25,000 bases of DNA from Chrysomallon squamiferum (GCA_012295275.1 CM022666.1:2598616-2623615); one strand, 5' to 3'; shown: positions 12,855 through 19,035, counted from the first letter of the stretch. Notes: generated by a model from the sequence alone, not told the origin. Program-made: numbers and translations.

Positions 12855-15800
12855 AGGGAAGGATGAACAGAGAGAGAAAGAGGGAGGGGGAGAGGGAGAG
12901 AAAGAGAGAAAGATTTAGAATAAAGACTGTGTACAGAATTCATAAAATAACTAAGTTTATTAACTAAATAAATTGTTGCTATAATCTGCATTTAATTTTA
13001 CTGCACCTGCAACTTTCAGCTGAGAATTTCTTTAAAAGTATCTCTTTTTTTCTCTCTCCTTCTTTATTTCTTAATTTGTAGGTTGTATATATATTTCAGC
13101 AGACTGTGGTCTGGCCACAATAGATGGAGATCCTGATGAAAACTTTCTCCTTTTACCCAAACCGAATGAAGTCAATGGACGATTGACAAGGAAACCAGTT
13201 GAACATGTAGAACAAGAGGTGAAAATGTATGAAAAGTAGAAGTAAATAAACTTCTTCAGTAGGATCTCTCTTTTTTCTTTTTTTTTTAATTATAATATTT
13301 CTGATGTTTATTATTATTATTATTGTTATTATTATTATTATTATTGTTTTTATTATAATATTTCTGATGTTTATTATTATTATTATTATTGTTATTGTTA
13401 TTGTTATTATTGTTGTTTTTGTTACTGGGTTCATTGACTGCTTTAGATAAGCTTGCATCTCCATAGCACAGGGTCCAACCCATGAACCTAGGGCACAAAC
13501 AGTGATCACTGGATAGATCACTTAGCAAATGTGTTTTTATTTTAAAAGAGAGCTCTTCTGTAGTTCTCTTCCATTGAGATGTTGCCTTGGAGACTGCTGA
13601 CGTTTGTCTTCAGGCTCTTCTTCGCTGTTCCCAGATCACCAGTAGCAGCAGGCTCTATTTAGTTATTGTTGTCGTCATTGCCCGACATCTTTACTAATCT
13701 CTATTTCCAGGTCTTCGCTCTTGGATATCCTCTCCATTTTTGTTTTTGTTTTCATTGATGCATTTCTCCCTGGTGCTGTGGTTACGTCTTTTTCATTCTT
13801 GCTCTCAGCAACAGTAATTAGTTGATCTCTTTCTAAAGGACAGCCGCCCTCTGTCGTTGTTTGTGGCAGATGTTTGGGCTGCATGTGTGCAGCAAGCAGA
13901 ATGTGGCGTTGGCAGATCTACCAGTGCATTACATGACGATCCTGCCTTGTCGTTTCACAGGATGTGCTCATTAGTTGCCGAGGATTGGCATCCAAAAACA
14001 AGTTGGTCAACTCACTGTGTGTACATCCTTTGTTATTGTGCTGATGAATGATCTGGTTATAGTTAACAAGGCCGCCAGTTCTGCTGCTTTGAGTCCTAAG
14101 ATCACCAGCCTGTATTATAGCCTATATTGTATTGCGGCCTATATAGTATTATAGCCTATATTGTATTGCGGCCTATATAGTATTATAGCCTGTATTGTAT
14201 TGCAGTCTATATTGTATTATGGCTTGTATTGTATTGCGGCCTATATAGTATTATAGCCTGTACTGTATTGCAGTCTATATTGTATTATGGCCTATACTAT
14301 ACTATATTGCATCTATATTGTATTGTAACCTATATTGTGTTGTAGCTTTTGTGTACTGTACCTATAGTGAATTATACATATATTGTATAGTACCTATATT
14401 GTAATATATCCTACATGTACTGTAGCCTATATTGTATTGTACCCTGCATGTACTGTAGCCTGTATTGTATTGTAGCTGGTATTGTACAGTGAGAACAAAA
14501 TTAGAAGAAAAACACATGTACTGCACATTTATCCCTTGACACTTACTTGAGAAGGTAGTATATTTAAAGAAAAATAAAACAAATGACTCTGATATTTGGT
14601 GTATCAGTTTAAAATTGTATAATCCAAAAAAATACATACACTGAATGAACACCGACTTTATTAAACCAGAATATGTGCCTAACGTTACATTCATTACAGC
14701 CTTGACAATATAAATATTAATTATAAATTATTTACTTGCATAGTTAATACTGAGAGCTGTGTGTGTGTGTGTGTGTGTGTTTAAATACATGTGTGTGTGT
14801 GTGTGTGTTTGTGTTTAAACACAAGTATACATGGGTGTGTGTGTGGGTTATGGACAAAAGTTCACAGTGGTTTTTCAGTGAAATCCAGAGACAGTTTTTA
14901 AGACATTTCTACAAAGATCAGTTCAGCCACATATCTGCCATTTTGTTCACCTTTCAAAATACGTATGTATGTCATATTATCACGTGAAAGAAAAACGACC
15001 TGCTGAAACACCTACTACTGAGTCATGCAGTGAATTTTTGTTTCAATCCCAGTATTTAACAAAAATATTTATAAAATTTATAAAAAATAAATATGCATGT
15101 AAGTAATGACGATGATATAGATAATATTAATGTAAAGAAATCGTTCTGTGGTTTTCCAAACCCTAACTTCTGTCTGGTTGTTTTGGAAACAGCTTAAAAG
15201 AAATTTTTAATGAGGTGACTATTTTTAACGCAGATTTGGCATGTTTATCAGTTTTCTGTTTGTGTAGTTATAATTGTATTATTATTTGTTGATCACCATG
15301 TTGCCTAGGATATATTTCTTTATTTAGCTTTTAAACATTTTTACTGTTTTTCCTAATGCAGTTTTAGATATAGATTACATAAATGTATTGACATTTCATT
15401 TTGTTTTTCATTTGTATTATTTTTCATTTTTTCTTTTCATTATTGCTAAAACATTTTGACGTTTTTTTACTGTTTTAATTTATATTATTTTTTTTTATTA
15501 TTGTCATCTTCTTTTCATTATTTATTTTTAATTAAACTTGTTTTTGTTTGTTTGTTTATTTACTTAGTTAAAGTAATATCATGAGCTGTGTGTTTGCAAT
15601 GTATAACGGCCATTTTGGATTTTTTTTTTTTAAAAACCAAATCTTCCACCACAGATATGTATTAAACTTATTTACTGTTAGGAAAGTTATATCTGTAATA
15701 AATTTATTATTTCCACTTCAAAAGTAATTTTGTTAAAGGAATATCTTAATTCTTCACCACTGTCTTTCAAAGGAAAAACAAAATGGTGGATTTACGCTAG

Positions 15801-16357
15801 TATGTTGGAAAAACTATTGATATAAATCATGTAAAAAGAAGCAGATCCAGAAACAGATAGTATATAAAATATGAAATATAAATTTAATGCTTTCCTTGAT
15901 TTTTGTTCACCTTTTAGTCAACTTCAGCTTAGGAATATACAGTGGTACCTTGACTTACGAATTTAATTCGTTCCGTGACTGAACTTATATCTCAATTTGC
16001 TCGTTTATCATAATCAGTTTTCCTAACTGAAATTAATTGAAATATTATTAATTCATTCCAGCCCCCCAAAAACCACCCCCTTTTTTTATATTTTTTTTTT
16101 TATTGGTAACATGTTTTTAAATAAGAAAAATGTATTTGAAATAAAATTAAATTTGGCAAAACAATAAAAAATATTAATAACCTTTAGCATAAAAACAGTG
16201 TAAATTCAGATCTGCATTCATGTGTTTCAGAGATTTTTCTGATGATACAAGTGTGTCATCTGCAGCTTCTTATGATAGCAGAAGACCCCCAGAAACTCTT
16301 CGAAATCTTTTCATTCCACCAGAGTCGAGCTTAACACACACGGGAAATATCACATGA
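208..16357 (+). CDS. 3' part of an Ig/FN3 transmembrane adhesion receptor gene (14 exons, 5' end outside window)
   Basis: Fourteen exons with AG acceptors and GT donors join in frame to 743 residues plus TGA. In this partial protein: residues 1-31 end of an Ig domain, about 32-124 Ig, 125-205 Ig, 206-300 FN3, 301-395 FN3, 396-495 FN3, 513-535 membrane helix, 536-743 cytoplasmic tail. Thirteen N-glycosylation sequons all fall on the extracellular side, which supports the topology. Ig and FN3 units sit in phase 1-1 exons or exon pairs, as in classic shuffled IgCAM genes. By family it should act at the cell surface in adhesion or guidance signalling. The three membrane-proximal FN3 domains fit Robo or Cdo/Boc order, but the tail is short for Robo and lacks a clear FIGQY ankyrin site of L1 proteins, so I give no symbol. 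No kinase or phosphatase domain follows. No start codon is claimed, because the first exon seen is internal. Confidence 0.85.
302..869 (+). other. Intron with TTTA-type low-complexity sequence
   Basis: Bounded by GTATGTG and TTGTTCCAG. From about 440 to 760 it is imperfect TTTA/TTTG/TTA sequence with runs of T. The open frame at 633-893 here is low-complexity F/Y/L-rich translation of this tract, not a gene. Confidence 0.85.
870..1148 (+). CDS. Exon B: complete I-set-like Ig domain
   Basis: The acceptor TTGTTCCAG ends at 869 and the donor GTGAAT starts at 1149; phase 1-1. The 93-codon exon encodes one Ig domain: B-strand cysteine in LKCNVTG, core tryptophan in DIKW, and the F-strand cysteine in DAGEWKCQACN with tryptophan in place of the usual tyrosine. 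Four N-x-S/T sequons (NVT, NSS, NIT, NSS) mark it as extracellular. The extra pair of cysteines (CQAC..IGC) is unusual and could make a second disulphide. Confidence 0.9.
1149..1560 (+). other. Intron
   Basis: GTGAAT to TTTCAG. It contains T runs and a short threefold repeat of ACAAAGCTT-like units near 1297-1325. No gene is seen. Confidence 0.85.
1561..1803 (+). CDS. Exon C: Ig domain without the core tryptophan
   Basis: The acceptor TAATTTCAG ends at 1560 and the donor GTGAGT starts at 1804; phase 1-1. It encodes an 81-residue Ig domain: VRCVAVGKPEPAIKYFLNG supplies the B-strand cysteine, and HYSCTATNKYGK the F-strand cysteine. The position after AIK that normally holds tryptophan is tyrosine. 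Sequons NAS and NGT are present. It is the last Ig domain before the FN3 section. Confidence 0.9.
2361..3044. repeat. Two-copy direct repeat, period about 361 bp
   Basis: The block starting TGTCAACAAAACAGTTATAG at 2361 recurs from 2722, with matching text throughout, including the TTATAACTGAAGAGTATAAA stretch with A9-10 and the following AAAAACAGTAAAGTTTGTGA. The second copy is shorter (about 323 bases) through several internal deletions. Confidence 0.9.
3052..3855. repeat. Tandem array, about 7 units of about 119 bp
   Basis: Units begin with CAGTTTAGTAACAGCAAAG at 3052, 3171, 3291, 3410, 3529 and 3645; a seventh, lacking the first bases, begins near 3758. Each contains ATAACTGTTCAGGTTATTAA and TGTTCACAGAATTAACA. 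Two variants alternate (TTTCTGTCAAAACCATGCA versus TCTATATCAAAACCAGACA). The array ends about 30 bases before exon D. Confidence 0.92.
3885..4169 (+). CDS. Exon D: first FN3 domain
   Basis: The acceptor TGTCTCAG ends at 3884 and the donor GTAGGT starts at 4170; phase 1-1, 285 bases. The FN3 fold is clear: ITLSW on strand B, LSPYTKYVFRVRPRNVFG on strands E-F, and GEGPVSEVSEV on strand G. It has sequons NIT and NFT. Another open frame overlaps the start of this exon from 3876, but only this frame gives the FN3 signature and joins in phase to both neighbours. Confidence 0.9.
4170..4655 (+). other. Intron with (GA)n tract
   Basis: GTAGGT to GTCACCAG. It holds a (GA)24-like tract at 4247-4295 and a TTA repeat (about 4614-4646) directly before the acceptor. 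The minus-strand open frame across 4028-4399 is produced by the GA tract and by exon D antisense. Confidence 0.85.
4247..4295. repeat. (GA)n microsatellite
   Basis: An uninterrupted GA dinucleotide run of about 49 bases, starting 77 bases after the exon D donor. Confidence 0.97.
4656..4748 (+). CDS. Exon E: first half of second FN3 domain
   Basis: The acceptor GTCACCAG ends at 4655 and the donor GTAATG starts at 4749; phase 1-1, 31 codons. It reads APSPPQNLTVVSYRKTLKVRW with a proline-rich strand A start and the strand B tryptophan, then LPPLHMNGNK. The P-x-x-P-x-N-L-T-V opening and RWLPP are typical FN3 features. The domain is completed by the next exon; the two sum to 285 bases, the same size as the first FN3 exon. 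Confidence 0.85.
4749..5229 (+). other. Intron with AT palindrome and poly(A)
   Basis: GTAATG to TTTTTCAG. Around 5027-5067 the sequence alternates runs of A and T, forming a near-perfect AT hairpin. A poly(A) run lies at about 5150-5171. No gene is seen. Confidence 0.8.
5230..5421 (+). CDS. Exon F: second half of second FN3 domain
   Basis: The acceptor GTTTTTCAG ends at 5229 and the donor GTATGT starts at 5422; phase 1-1. It encodes DDIVYVIQLLNNSDN (strand C), TTEFNITEIGKYTIIVSTMN (strands E-F) and a basic strand G. It is divergent: the usual L-x-P-x-T-x-Y is replaced by ITEIGKY and the N-x-x-G-x-G-x-x-S turn is lost, so the domain may be structurally atypical. Confidence 0.85.
5422..5839 (+). 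other. Intron with a 146-bp-spaced direct duplication
   Basis: The 55-base stretch at 5605-5660 (TAATTAATAAAACAAATTAA, then ATTTCATCACATTAATGTTT) recurs at 5751-5805. Each copy follows a (TA)n run, so duplication by slippage or unequal exchange between the TA tracts is likely. Confidence 0.85.
5840..5910 (+). CDS. Exon G: start of third FN3 domain
   Basis: The acceptor TTCTAATAG ends at 5839 and the donor GTAAGT starts at 5911. It enters in phase 1 and leaves in phase 0. It reads VPDFVPVIVSLVGMDAHRIM, then VNWT, supplying FN3 strands A and B with the core tryptophan and an NWT sequon that spans into the next exon's side. It is a short 71-base exon that makes sense only joined to 6523-6751. 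Confidence 0.85.
5911..6522 (+). other. Intron, AT-rich
   Basis: GTAAGT to TTTATTTAG. It has ATTT/ATT repeats and T runs at 5930-6010; the rest shows no repeat or coding signal. Confidence 0.8.
6523..6751 (+). CDS. Exon H: rest of third FN3 domain
   Basis: The acceptor TTTATTTAG ends at 6522 and the donor GTAAGT starts at 6752; phase 0 in, phase 1 out. It reads NPKDTNVFPPIDGYVVYIRK (C strand), then FVISGLKERSRYEVKIAAFN (E-F strands: L-x-x-x-x-x-Y-x-V-x-I-A-A-x-N) and KGRGSFS (G strand). This is a very typical FN3 ending. It is the last globular domain before the membrane. Confidence 0.9.
6752..7788 (+). other. Intron with degenerate short repeats
   Basis: From 7017 to 7145 a phrase like TTTCATTTATTTTCTACATTA recurs three to four times. 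From about 7300 to 7700 a looser unit with TTTCWGAAATAAAA recurs, including an identical 15-bp palindrome TTATTTCTGAAATAA at 7347-7361 and 7424-7438. There is an A26 run at 7391-7416. No coding exon is seen. Confidence 0.75.
7789..7993 (+). CDS. Exon I: juxtamembrane, transmembrane helix and tail start
   Basis: The acceptor TTTTTTCAG ends at 7788 and the donor GTATGG starts at 7994; phase 1 in, phase 2 out. After a short linker (LFSGAAYVSNLQINGW) comes an uncharged stretch TAAVIAGCLSALCAIICLLV and ILI, about 23 residues with three cysteines, followed by the basic stop-transfer QHHRMKKR. This fixes a type I topology with the Ig/FN3 part outside. The tail continues DSVSFVKPSQALSKFYAQNP. Confidence 0.9.
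7994..11522 (+). other. 3.5-kb intron, AT-rich, no gene seen
   Basis: GTATGG to TTTTTCAG. Composition is extreme, with T runs at 9138-9167 and 9791-9817 and several A/T blocks. Two diverged stretches share an ACAAGC phrase after CTTTGCT (about 8697-8735 and 9600-9635), perhaps an old dispersed repeat. No open frame on either strand has protein-like composition. The flanking exons join in phase 2, so none is required here. Confidence 0.75.
11256..11520. repeat. Imperfect TTTA/TCTA/TTCA tetranucleotide tract
   Basis: About 265 bases of four-base units TTTA, TCTA and TTCA run up to the TTTTTCAG acceptor of exon J. The long open frame across it (IYLFIYLFIY...) is a by-product, but its 3' end coincides with the genuine exon. 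Confidence 0.95.
11523..11666 (+). CDS. Exon J: tyrosine- and acid-rich cytoplasmic exon
   Basis: The acceptor TTTTTCAG ends at 11522 and the donor GTAAGT starts at 11667; phase 2-2, 144 bases, so it could be skipped without a frameshift. It encodes IRPYTDDLSNSDNAFVYGNL, then AYGDQFNDDYVEFIKAKW and CTDYRLDAM. It holds five tyrosines in 48 residues among acidic residues, which suits phosphorylation and SH2 docking. It is separated from the membrane exon by a 3.5-kb intron and sits between two microsatellites. Confidence 0.85.
11701..11968. repeat. Compound (GA)n with nested GA-rich minisatellite
   Basis: A pure GA run to about 11771 is followed by purine-only sequence in which the phrase GGAGGGAGGGGCTAGAGAGA or close variants recurs near 11820, 11875 and 11921, giving a period of about 50 bases. 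The plus strand here is almost entirely purine for about 268 bases. Confidence 0.95.
12042..12275. repeat. Degenerate TG/TATG-rich tract
   Basis: Imperfect TGTGTC, TATGTG and TGCATG units. Cysteine/valine-rich open frames in two phases are translation of this repeat. Confidence 0.9.
12423..12492 (+). CDS. Exon K: cytoplasmic tail
   Basis: The acceptor TCTCTATTAG ends at 12422 and the donor GTATTT starts at 12493; phase 2 in, phase 0 out, 70 bases. It reads NRKGADVWFTRVNPAFCDDV then DNK. The peptide is not low-complexity and joins in phase on both sides. I recognise no motif. The donor is weaker than its neighbours (AAG|GTATTT). Confidence 0.8.
12721..12784 (+). CDS. Exon L: cytoplasmic tail
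   Basis: The acceptor TTTTTAATAACAG ends at 12720 and the donor GTAAGT starts at 12785; phase 0 in, phase 1 out, 64 bases. It reads EELLHDHNTDIYQPVGENFA then P. The DIYQPV tyrosine is in an acidic setting and could be phosphorylated. A (GA)n tract begins about 39 bases after the donor. Confidence 0.8.
12824..12911. repeat. (GA)n and purine tract
   Basis: A GA run followed by GGGAGGGAAGGA and AGAGGGAGGGGGAGAG-like sequence, starting 39 bases after the exon L donor in the intron 12785-13099. The minus strand gives a serine/leucine-rich open frame that is an artefact. Confidence 0.95.
13100..13235 (+). CDS. Exon M: cytoplasmic tail, tandem acceptor
   Basis: The acceptor region reads TTTCAGCAG, so splicing can occur after 13099 or after 13102 (NAGNAG). 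It enters in phase 1. It encodes DCGLATIDGDPDENFLLLPK and PNEVNGRLTRKPVEHVEQEV, KMYEK. I end the exon at 13235 in phase 2, with donor GTAGAA, because that joins in frame to the protein-like exon at 16231. If the intron is not removed, the next codon is TAG at 13237-13239, which ends the protein directly after KMYEK. Confidence 0.75.
13300..14105 (-). mobile_element. 5'-truncated, decayed non-LTR retrotransposon (LINE) 3' end
   Basis: This block is clearly more GC-rich than its flanks. On the minus strand it gives broken protein text resembling the ORF2 C-terminal region of animal LINEs: MERISKSEDLEIEIS near 13690-13740, then in another frame GNISMEENYRRAL near 13550-13590, then VNEPSNK running into an AAT/AAC tail at 13300-13430. 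The known family pattern is 'sKYkDLEIEI..mW', then '..PGNI.xEELQK', and a simple-repeat tail. The frames are interrupted by stops and shifts, so it is dead. Family assignment is from memory and uncertain; the minus-strand orientation is well supported by the tail. Confidence 0.6.
14111..14487. repeat. Minisatellite, about 17-18 bp unit
   Basis: Units like GCCTATATTGTATTGCG and GCCTATATAGTATTATA alternate, giving a 35-bp higher-order period at the left end that decays to the right (CCTACATGTACTGTAG variants). About 20 units are present. Confidence 0.9.
14758..14813. repeat. (TG)n microsatellite
   Basis: Two TG runs separated by TTTAAATACA. Confidence 0.95.
15335..15628 (+). repeat. Inverted repeat, left arm
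   Basis: This AT-rich block is the reverse complement of 18736-19035 with substitutions and indels. Identity is perfect over 30 bases (15551-15580 against 18786-18815). Landmarks shared in order are TCCTAATGC, TACTGTTTTAATTTATATTA, TCTTTTCATTATTTATTTT and GGCCATTTTG. It is probably a dispersed MITE-like repeat present twice in opposite orientation. Confidence 0.88.
15940..16160 (+). mobile_element. pogo/Tigger-like DNA transposon terminus (MITE fragment)
   Basis: Directly after a TA dinucleotide the sequence reads CAGTGGTACCTTGACTTACG followed by AATTTAATTCGTTCCGTGAC. This is the common terminal inverted repeat of Tigger/pogo-like nonautonomous elements (known: CAGTGG.. ends, TA target). The C-rich CATTCCAGCCCCCCAAAAAC stretch near 16050-16075 also matches that class. 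The matching right terminus was not found, so the element is broken or truncated. Confidence 0.7.
16231..16357 (+). CDS. Exon N: terminal coding exon with stop
   Basis: The acceptor TGTGTTTCAG ends at 16230. Entered in phase 2, the exon reads DFSDDTSVSSAASYDSRRPP then ETLRNLFIPPESSLTHTGNI, T, and stops at TGA 16355-16357. The serine/acid-rich and proline-rich text looks like a real cytoplasmic C-terminus. Phase 0 stops within four codons. Phase 1 stays open to a stop near 16333 but gives a less tail-like peptide. Weak points are the modest donor at 13236 and the 3-kb intron; cDNA would settle it. Confidence 0.7.
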
Positions 16358-16477
16358 CTTTAACTGAAGCAGGATTTACTTCTTCAGATTAGCTCACTTT
16401 TCAGTGCACCAGACAGACTAACTGGTTCTATTCAGTAAAAAGTGCCAATGATGATGAAAGTAAAGATATTTAACATA

Positions 16478-17118
16478 TTGTGAATATTAAAGATGCTTAA
16501 TCTACTGTGAATATTAAAGACACTTGATCTGTTGTGAATATTAAAGACACTTGATCTACTGTGAATATTAAAGACTTGATATGTTGTGAATATTAAAGAC
16601 ACAAGATCTGTTGTGAATATTAAAGACACAAGATCTGTTGTGAATATTAAAGACACTTGATCTACTGTGAATATTAAAGACTTGATATGTTGTGAATATT
16701 AAAGACACAAGATCTGTTGTGAATATTAAAGACACTTGATCAACTGTGAATATTAAAGACACTTGATCTATTGTGAATATTAAAGATTTGATATACTGTG
16801 AATATTAAAGACACATGATCTGTTGTGAATATTAAAGACACTTGATCAACTGTGAATATTAAAGACACTTGATCTATTGTGAATATTAAAGACACATGAT
16901 CTGTTGTGAATTTTAAAGACACTTGATCTACTGTGAATATTAAAGACTTGATATGTTGTGAATATTAAAGACATTTGATCTGTTGTGAATATTAAAGACA
17001 TTTAATCTGTTGTGAATATTAAAGAAACTTAATCTGCTATGAATATTATAGTTAGTAGATCTGTTGTGAATATTACAGAAACTTGACATATTATGAATAT
17101 TAAACACTCTGGATGCAT
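16478..17118. repeat. 27-bp minisatellite, about 24 units
   Basis: The unit is TTGTGAATATTAAAGACACT followed by TGATCTR. About 24 copies are present; four are 24-25-base variants lacking part of ACACT (AAAGACTTGATATG type). The last four units are diverged. The array starts 121 bases after the stop codon, so it likely lies in the 3' UTR. Since 27 is divisible by three and one strand lacks stops, the minus strand gives long periodic open frames that are artefacts. Confidence 0.95.
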
Positions 17119-17735
17119 TACAAAAGTGTTCACAGTAATGGATTTCTAAAAGAACTAAGTTTAAAATCAATTTTAAAACTTATACACAATACTACTAACT
17201 TCATATTTCTGAATCTGGTTTTTAAAGACACACGAGAAAGATTTTAAAAATAATGATTTTTAGAAAATCCCAAAAGATGAGAAACGATAAAATTATTTCA
17301 GCAATTCCAAATACACTCTTATTTTTTTCTAAAATAATTGAAGTTCTTCTCATTTCAAACAGACAACTCAAAGTTGTGGTCATGGCATCACTGCATTCAC
17401 AAAATTATGGCGGTTTTATATTTTACAAAGATTTTGGTGATGAAGGCACGAGGCAATGTTGTTTTTGTTTCACTATCCTTGATCACAAGGTGGTTGTTCA
17501 TGGTTTTTAGTTGTAGCTATGTCGTATACAAACTGATGTTGTTATGACTACAATCTTCAACTGATAATTATACTATCTATGTTGCTATTGAAAAAAAAAA
17601 ATTGTATATGAAAATGTAACTGTATCTGCAACTGAGAAAAACAAAATTAAAAAACTGAAGATTTCTGTTTTTTTATCATTTTTTTTTTCAAAGTGATTTA
17701 ACATTAAATATTTTTGAAACTGAATTTGATAGACA

Positions 17736-17741
17736 AATAAA
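17736..17741 (+). terminator. Candidate poly(A) signal of the receptor gene
   Basis: The first canonical AATAAA that I find after the TGA at 16357, followed by a TG-rich stretch (ACTGTGGAATGT). It would give a 3' UTR of about 1.4 kb including the minisatellite. Others (for example near 18480) are possible. Confidence 0.3.
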
Positions 17742-18735
17742 TTACTGTGGAATGTATTCAGTTACAGTTGTACAGTAAATTATTAACTAAGAATCATCAT
17801 TTGCTAAATTGCCTTCCCTCTCTCTTTTTTCTGTTTTTTTTTTTCTTGGTTTTTCAATATTAAATACAGCGGTATTGAACACATATTTTATATAAAAATT
17901 CATTTGTTGTTAATAAAACAGTTTTTGTTTTAGAAATATCTTATTATGAAACATAAAACACATTAAGTGAAAGTGCTGATTTTTATTAAAATTAATGTTA
18001 TGGCAAATATTTATATATGGTCATTATTTTCAATTTGTGATTTTTCTTTATTTTCTTGAAATTATTACAAGCAGAAAGCAACTGAGTTATGATACGAAAA
18101 GAAAAATGCCTATTTTCATCAAAGAAAATTTACTATAATTTATATTATTTATTTTTAAAATTCTTAAATCATATTGCTTTTTGGTGTTTGTTTTATTTAT
18201 TTATTTTTTTACTAATAATTGGTATATACTGAATCTGTATACAGAATGTACTAATACCATTATTCTTTTCTCAATATTGAATTAATTCTGATTTAAAATA
18301 AATGTATGTATGTATGTTTATATTAATATTGTTTGCTGCTACATGTAAATTGTGAATCAAAATGGATTGTATACATACACACATTCATACAAAAACACGT
18401 ACATACATTTATATATACATACTTGTATTATATAAACATATTTTGGTATAAAATTACTTTTCTTATTTTGGTTTATACAAATAAATATGGACTCTCCAAA
18501 TGTGTAGATGAAAATTTTTGTGTTTTTATTTTAAAGCATTTTTAAAAAAAAATAATATAAAAAAATTTGTATTCATACATTTGATAACAAAGCATATGCA
18601 ATATTTACTTTTATATAAATTAATACATTTTTTACCCAAATTCAATATAAATTCAAACCAAAGTAGAATTAAAGCATGATGATTATAACCACAAACATTT
18701 TTATATATAAATTTCTTAAAAACAATTAGATTACA

Positions 18736-19035
18736 AAATTCAAAATGGCCGTGCAAACATACAGCCCAGACAAAAAGCATTTTTGGATATTACTTTAACT
18801 AAGTAAATAAACAAAATGAAAAATTAAAAAAACAAAGTTTAAGTGAAAATAAATAATGAAAAGAAAATGAAAATAAATAAAAATAATATAAATTAAAACA
18901 GTAAGAAATGTCATAATGTTTTAGTAATGAAAAGAAAAAAAAAAAAAAAAAAAACTACAACGAAATGAAACGTCAAATATGTTTCAGTAGTATTTACATG
19001 AAACCGCATTAGGAAAAAATAGTAAAACGTGAATT
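18736..19035 (-). repeat. Inverted repeat, right arm
   Basis: Reverse-complement partner of 15335-15628, separated by about 3.1 kb. It contains an added A20-like run at about 18936-18955 where the left arm has TTTTTCATTTTTTCTTTTC. The text outside the arms diverges quickly. Confidence 0.88.

Larger units (their letters stand above)
13236..16230 (+). other. Last intron (3 kb), or 3' UTR in the unspliced form
   Basis: It runs from the GTAGAA donor to TGTGTTTCAG. It holds an antisense LINE fragment (13300-14105), a minisatellite (14111-14487), TG repeats (14758-14813), one arm of a large inverted repeat (15335-15628) and a pogo-like terminus (15940-16160). If the donor is ignored, translation stops at 13239 and this whole stretch would be 3' untranslated. 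Confidence 0.7.

Noticed and set aside
13857-14051. 64-codon plus-strand frame in the GC-richer island
   Set aside because: It is antisense to the LINE remnant and has no splice support in the receptor gene.
15020-15060. tRNA- or SINE-like B-box (TTTCAATCCC)
   Set aside because: No matching A box, no cloverleaf pairing, and no RNA polymerase III terminator in the right place.
16231-16333. Phase-1 reading of the last exon
   Set aside because: It is open but needs a donor phase that exon M does not offer at a plausible GT, and the peptide is less tail-like than the phase-2 reading.
16432-17170. Minus-strand open frames with 9-residue periodic peptides (SLIFTTDQV, FNIHSRSSV)
   Set aside because: They are the translation of the 27-bp minisatellite, whose length is divisible by three; no start context or splice support.
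17253-17547. Two overlapping 69-85-codon frames in the probable 3' UTR
   Set aside because: No family signature, no promoter, and frames overlap each other; likely chance.
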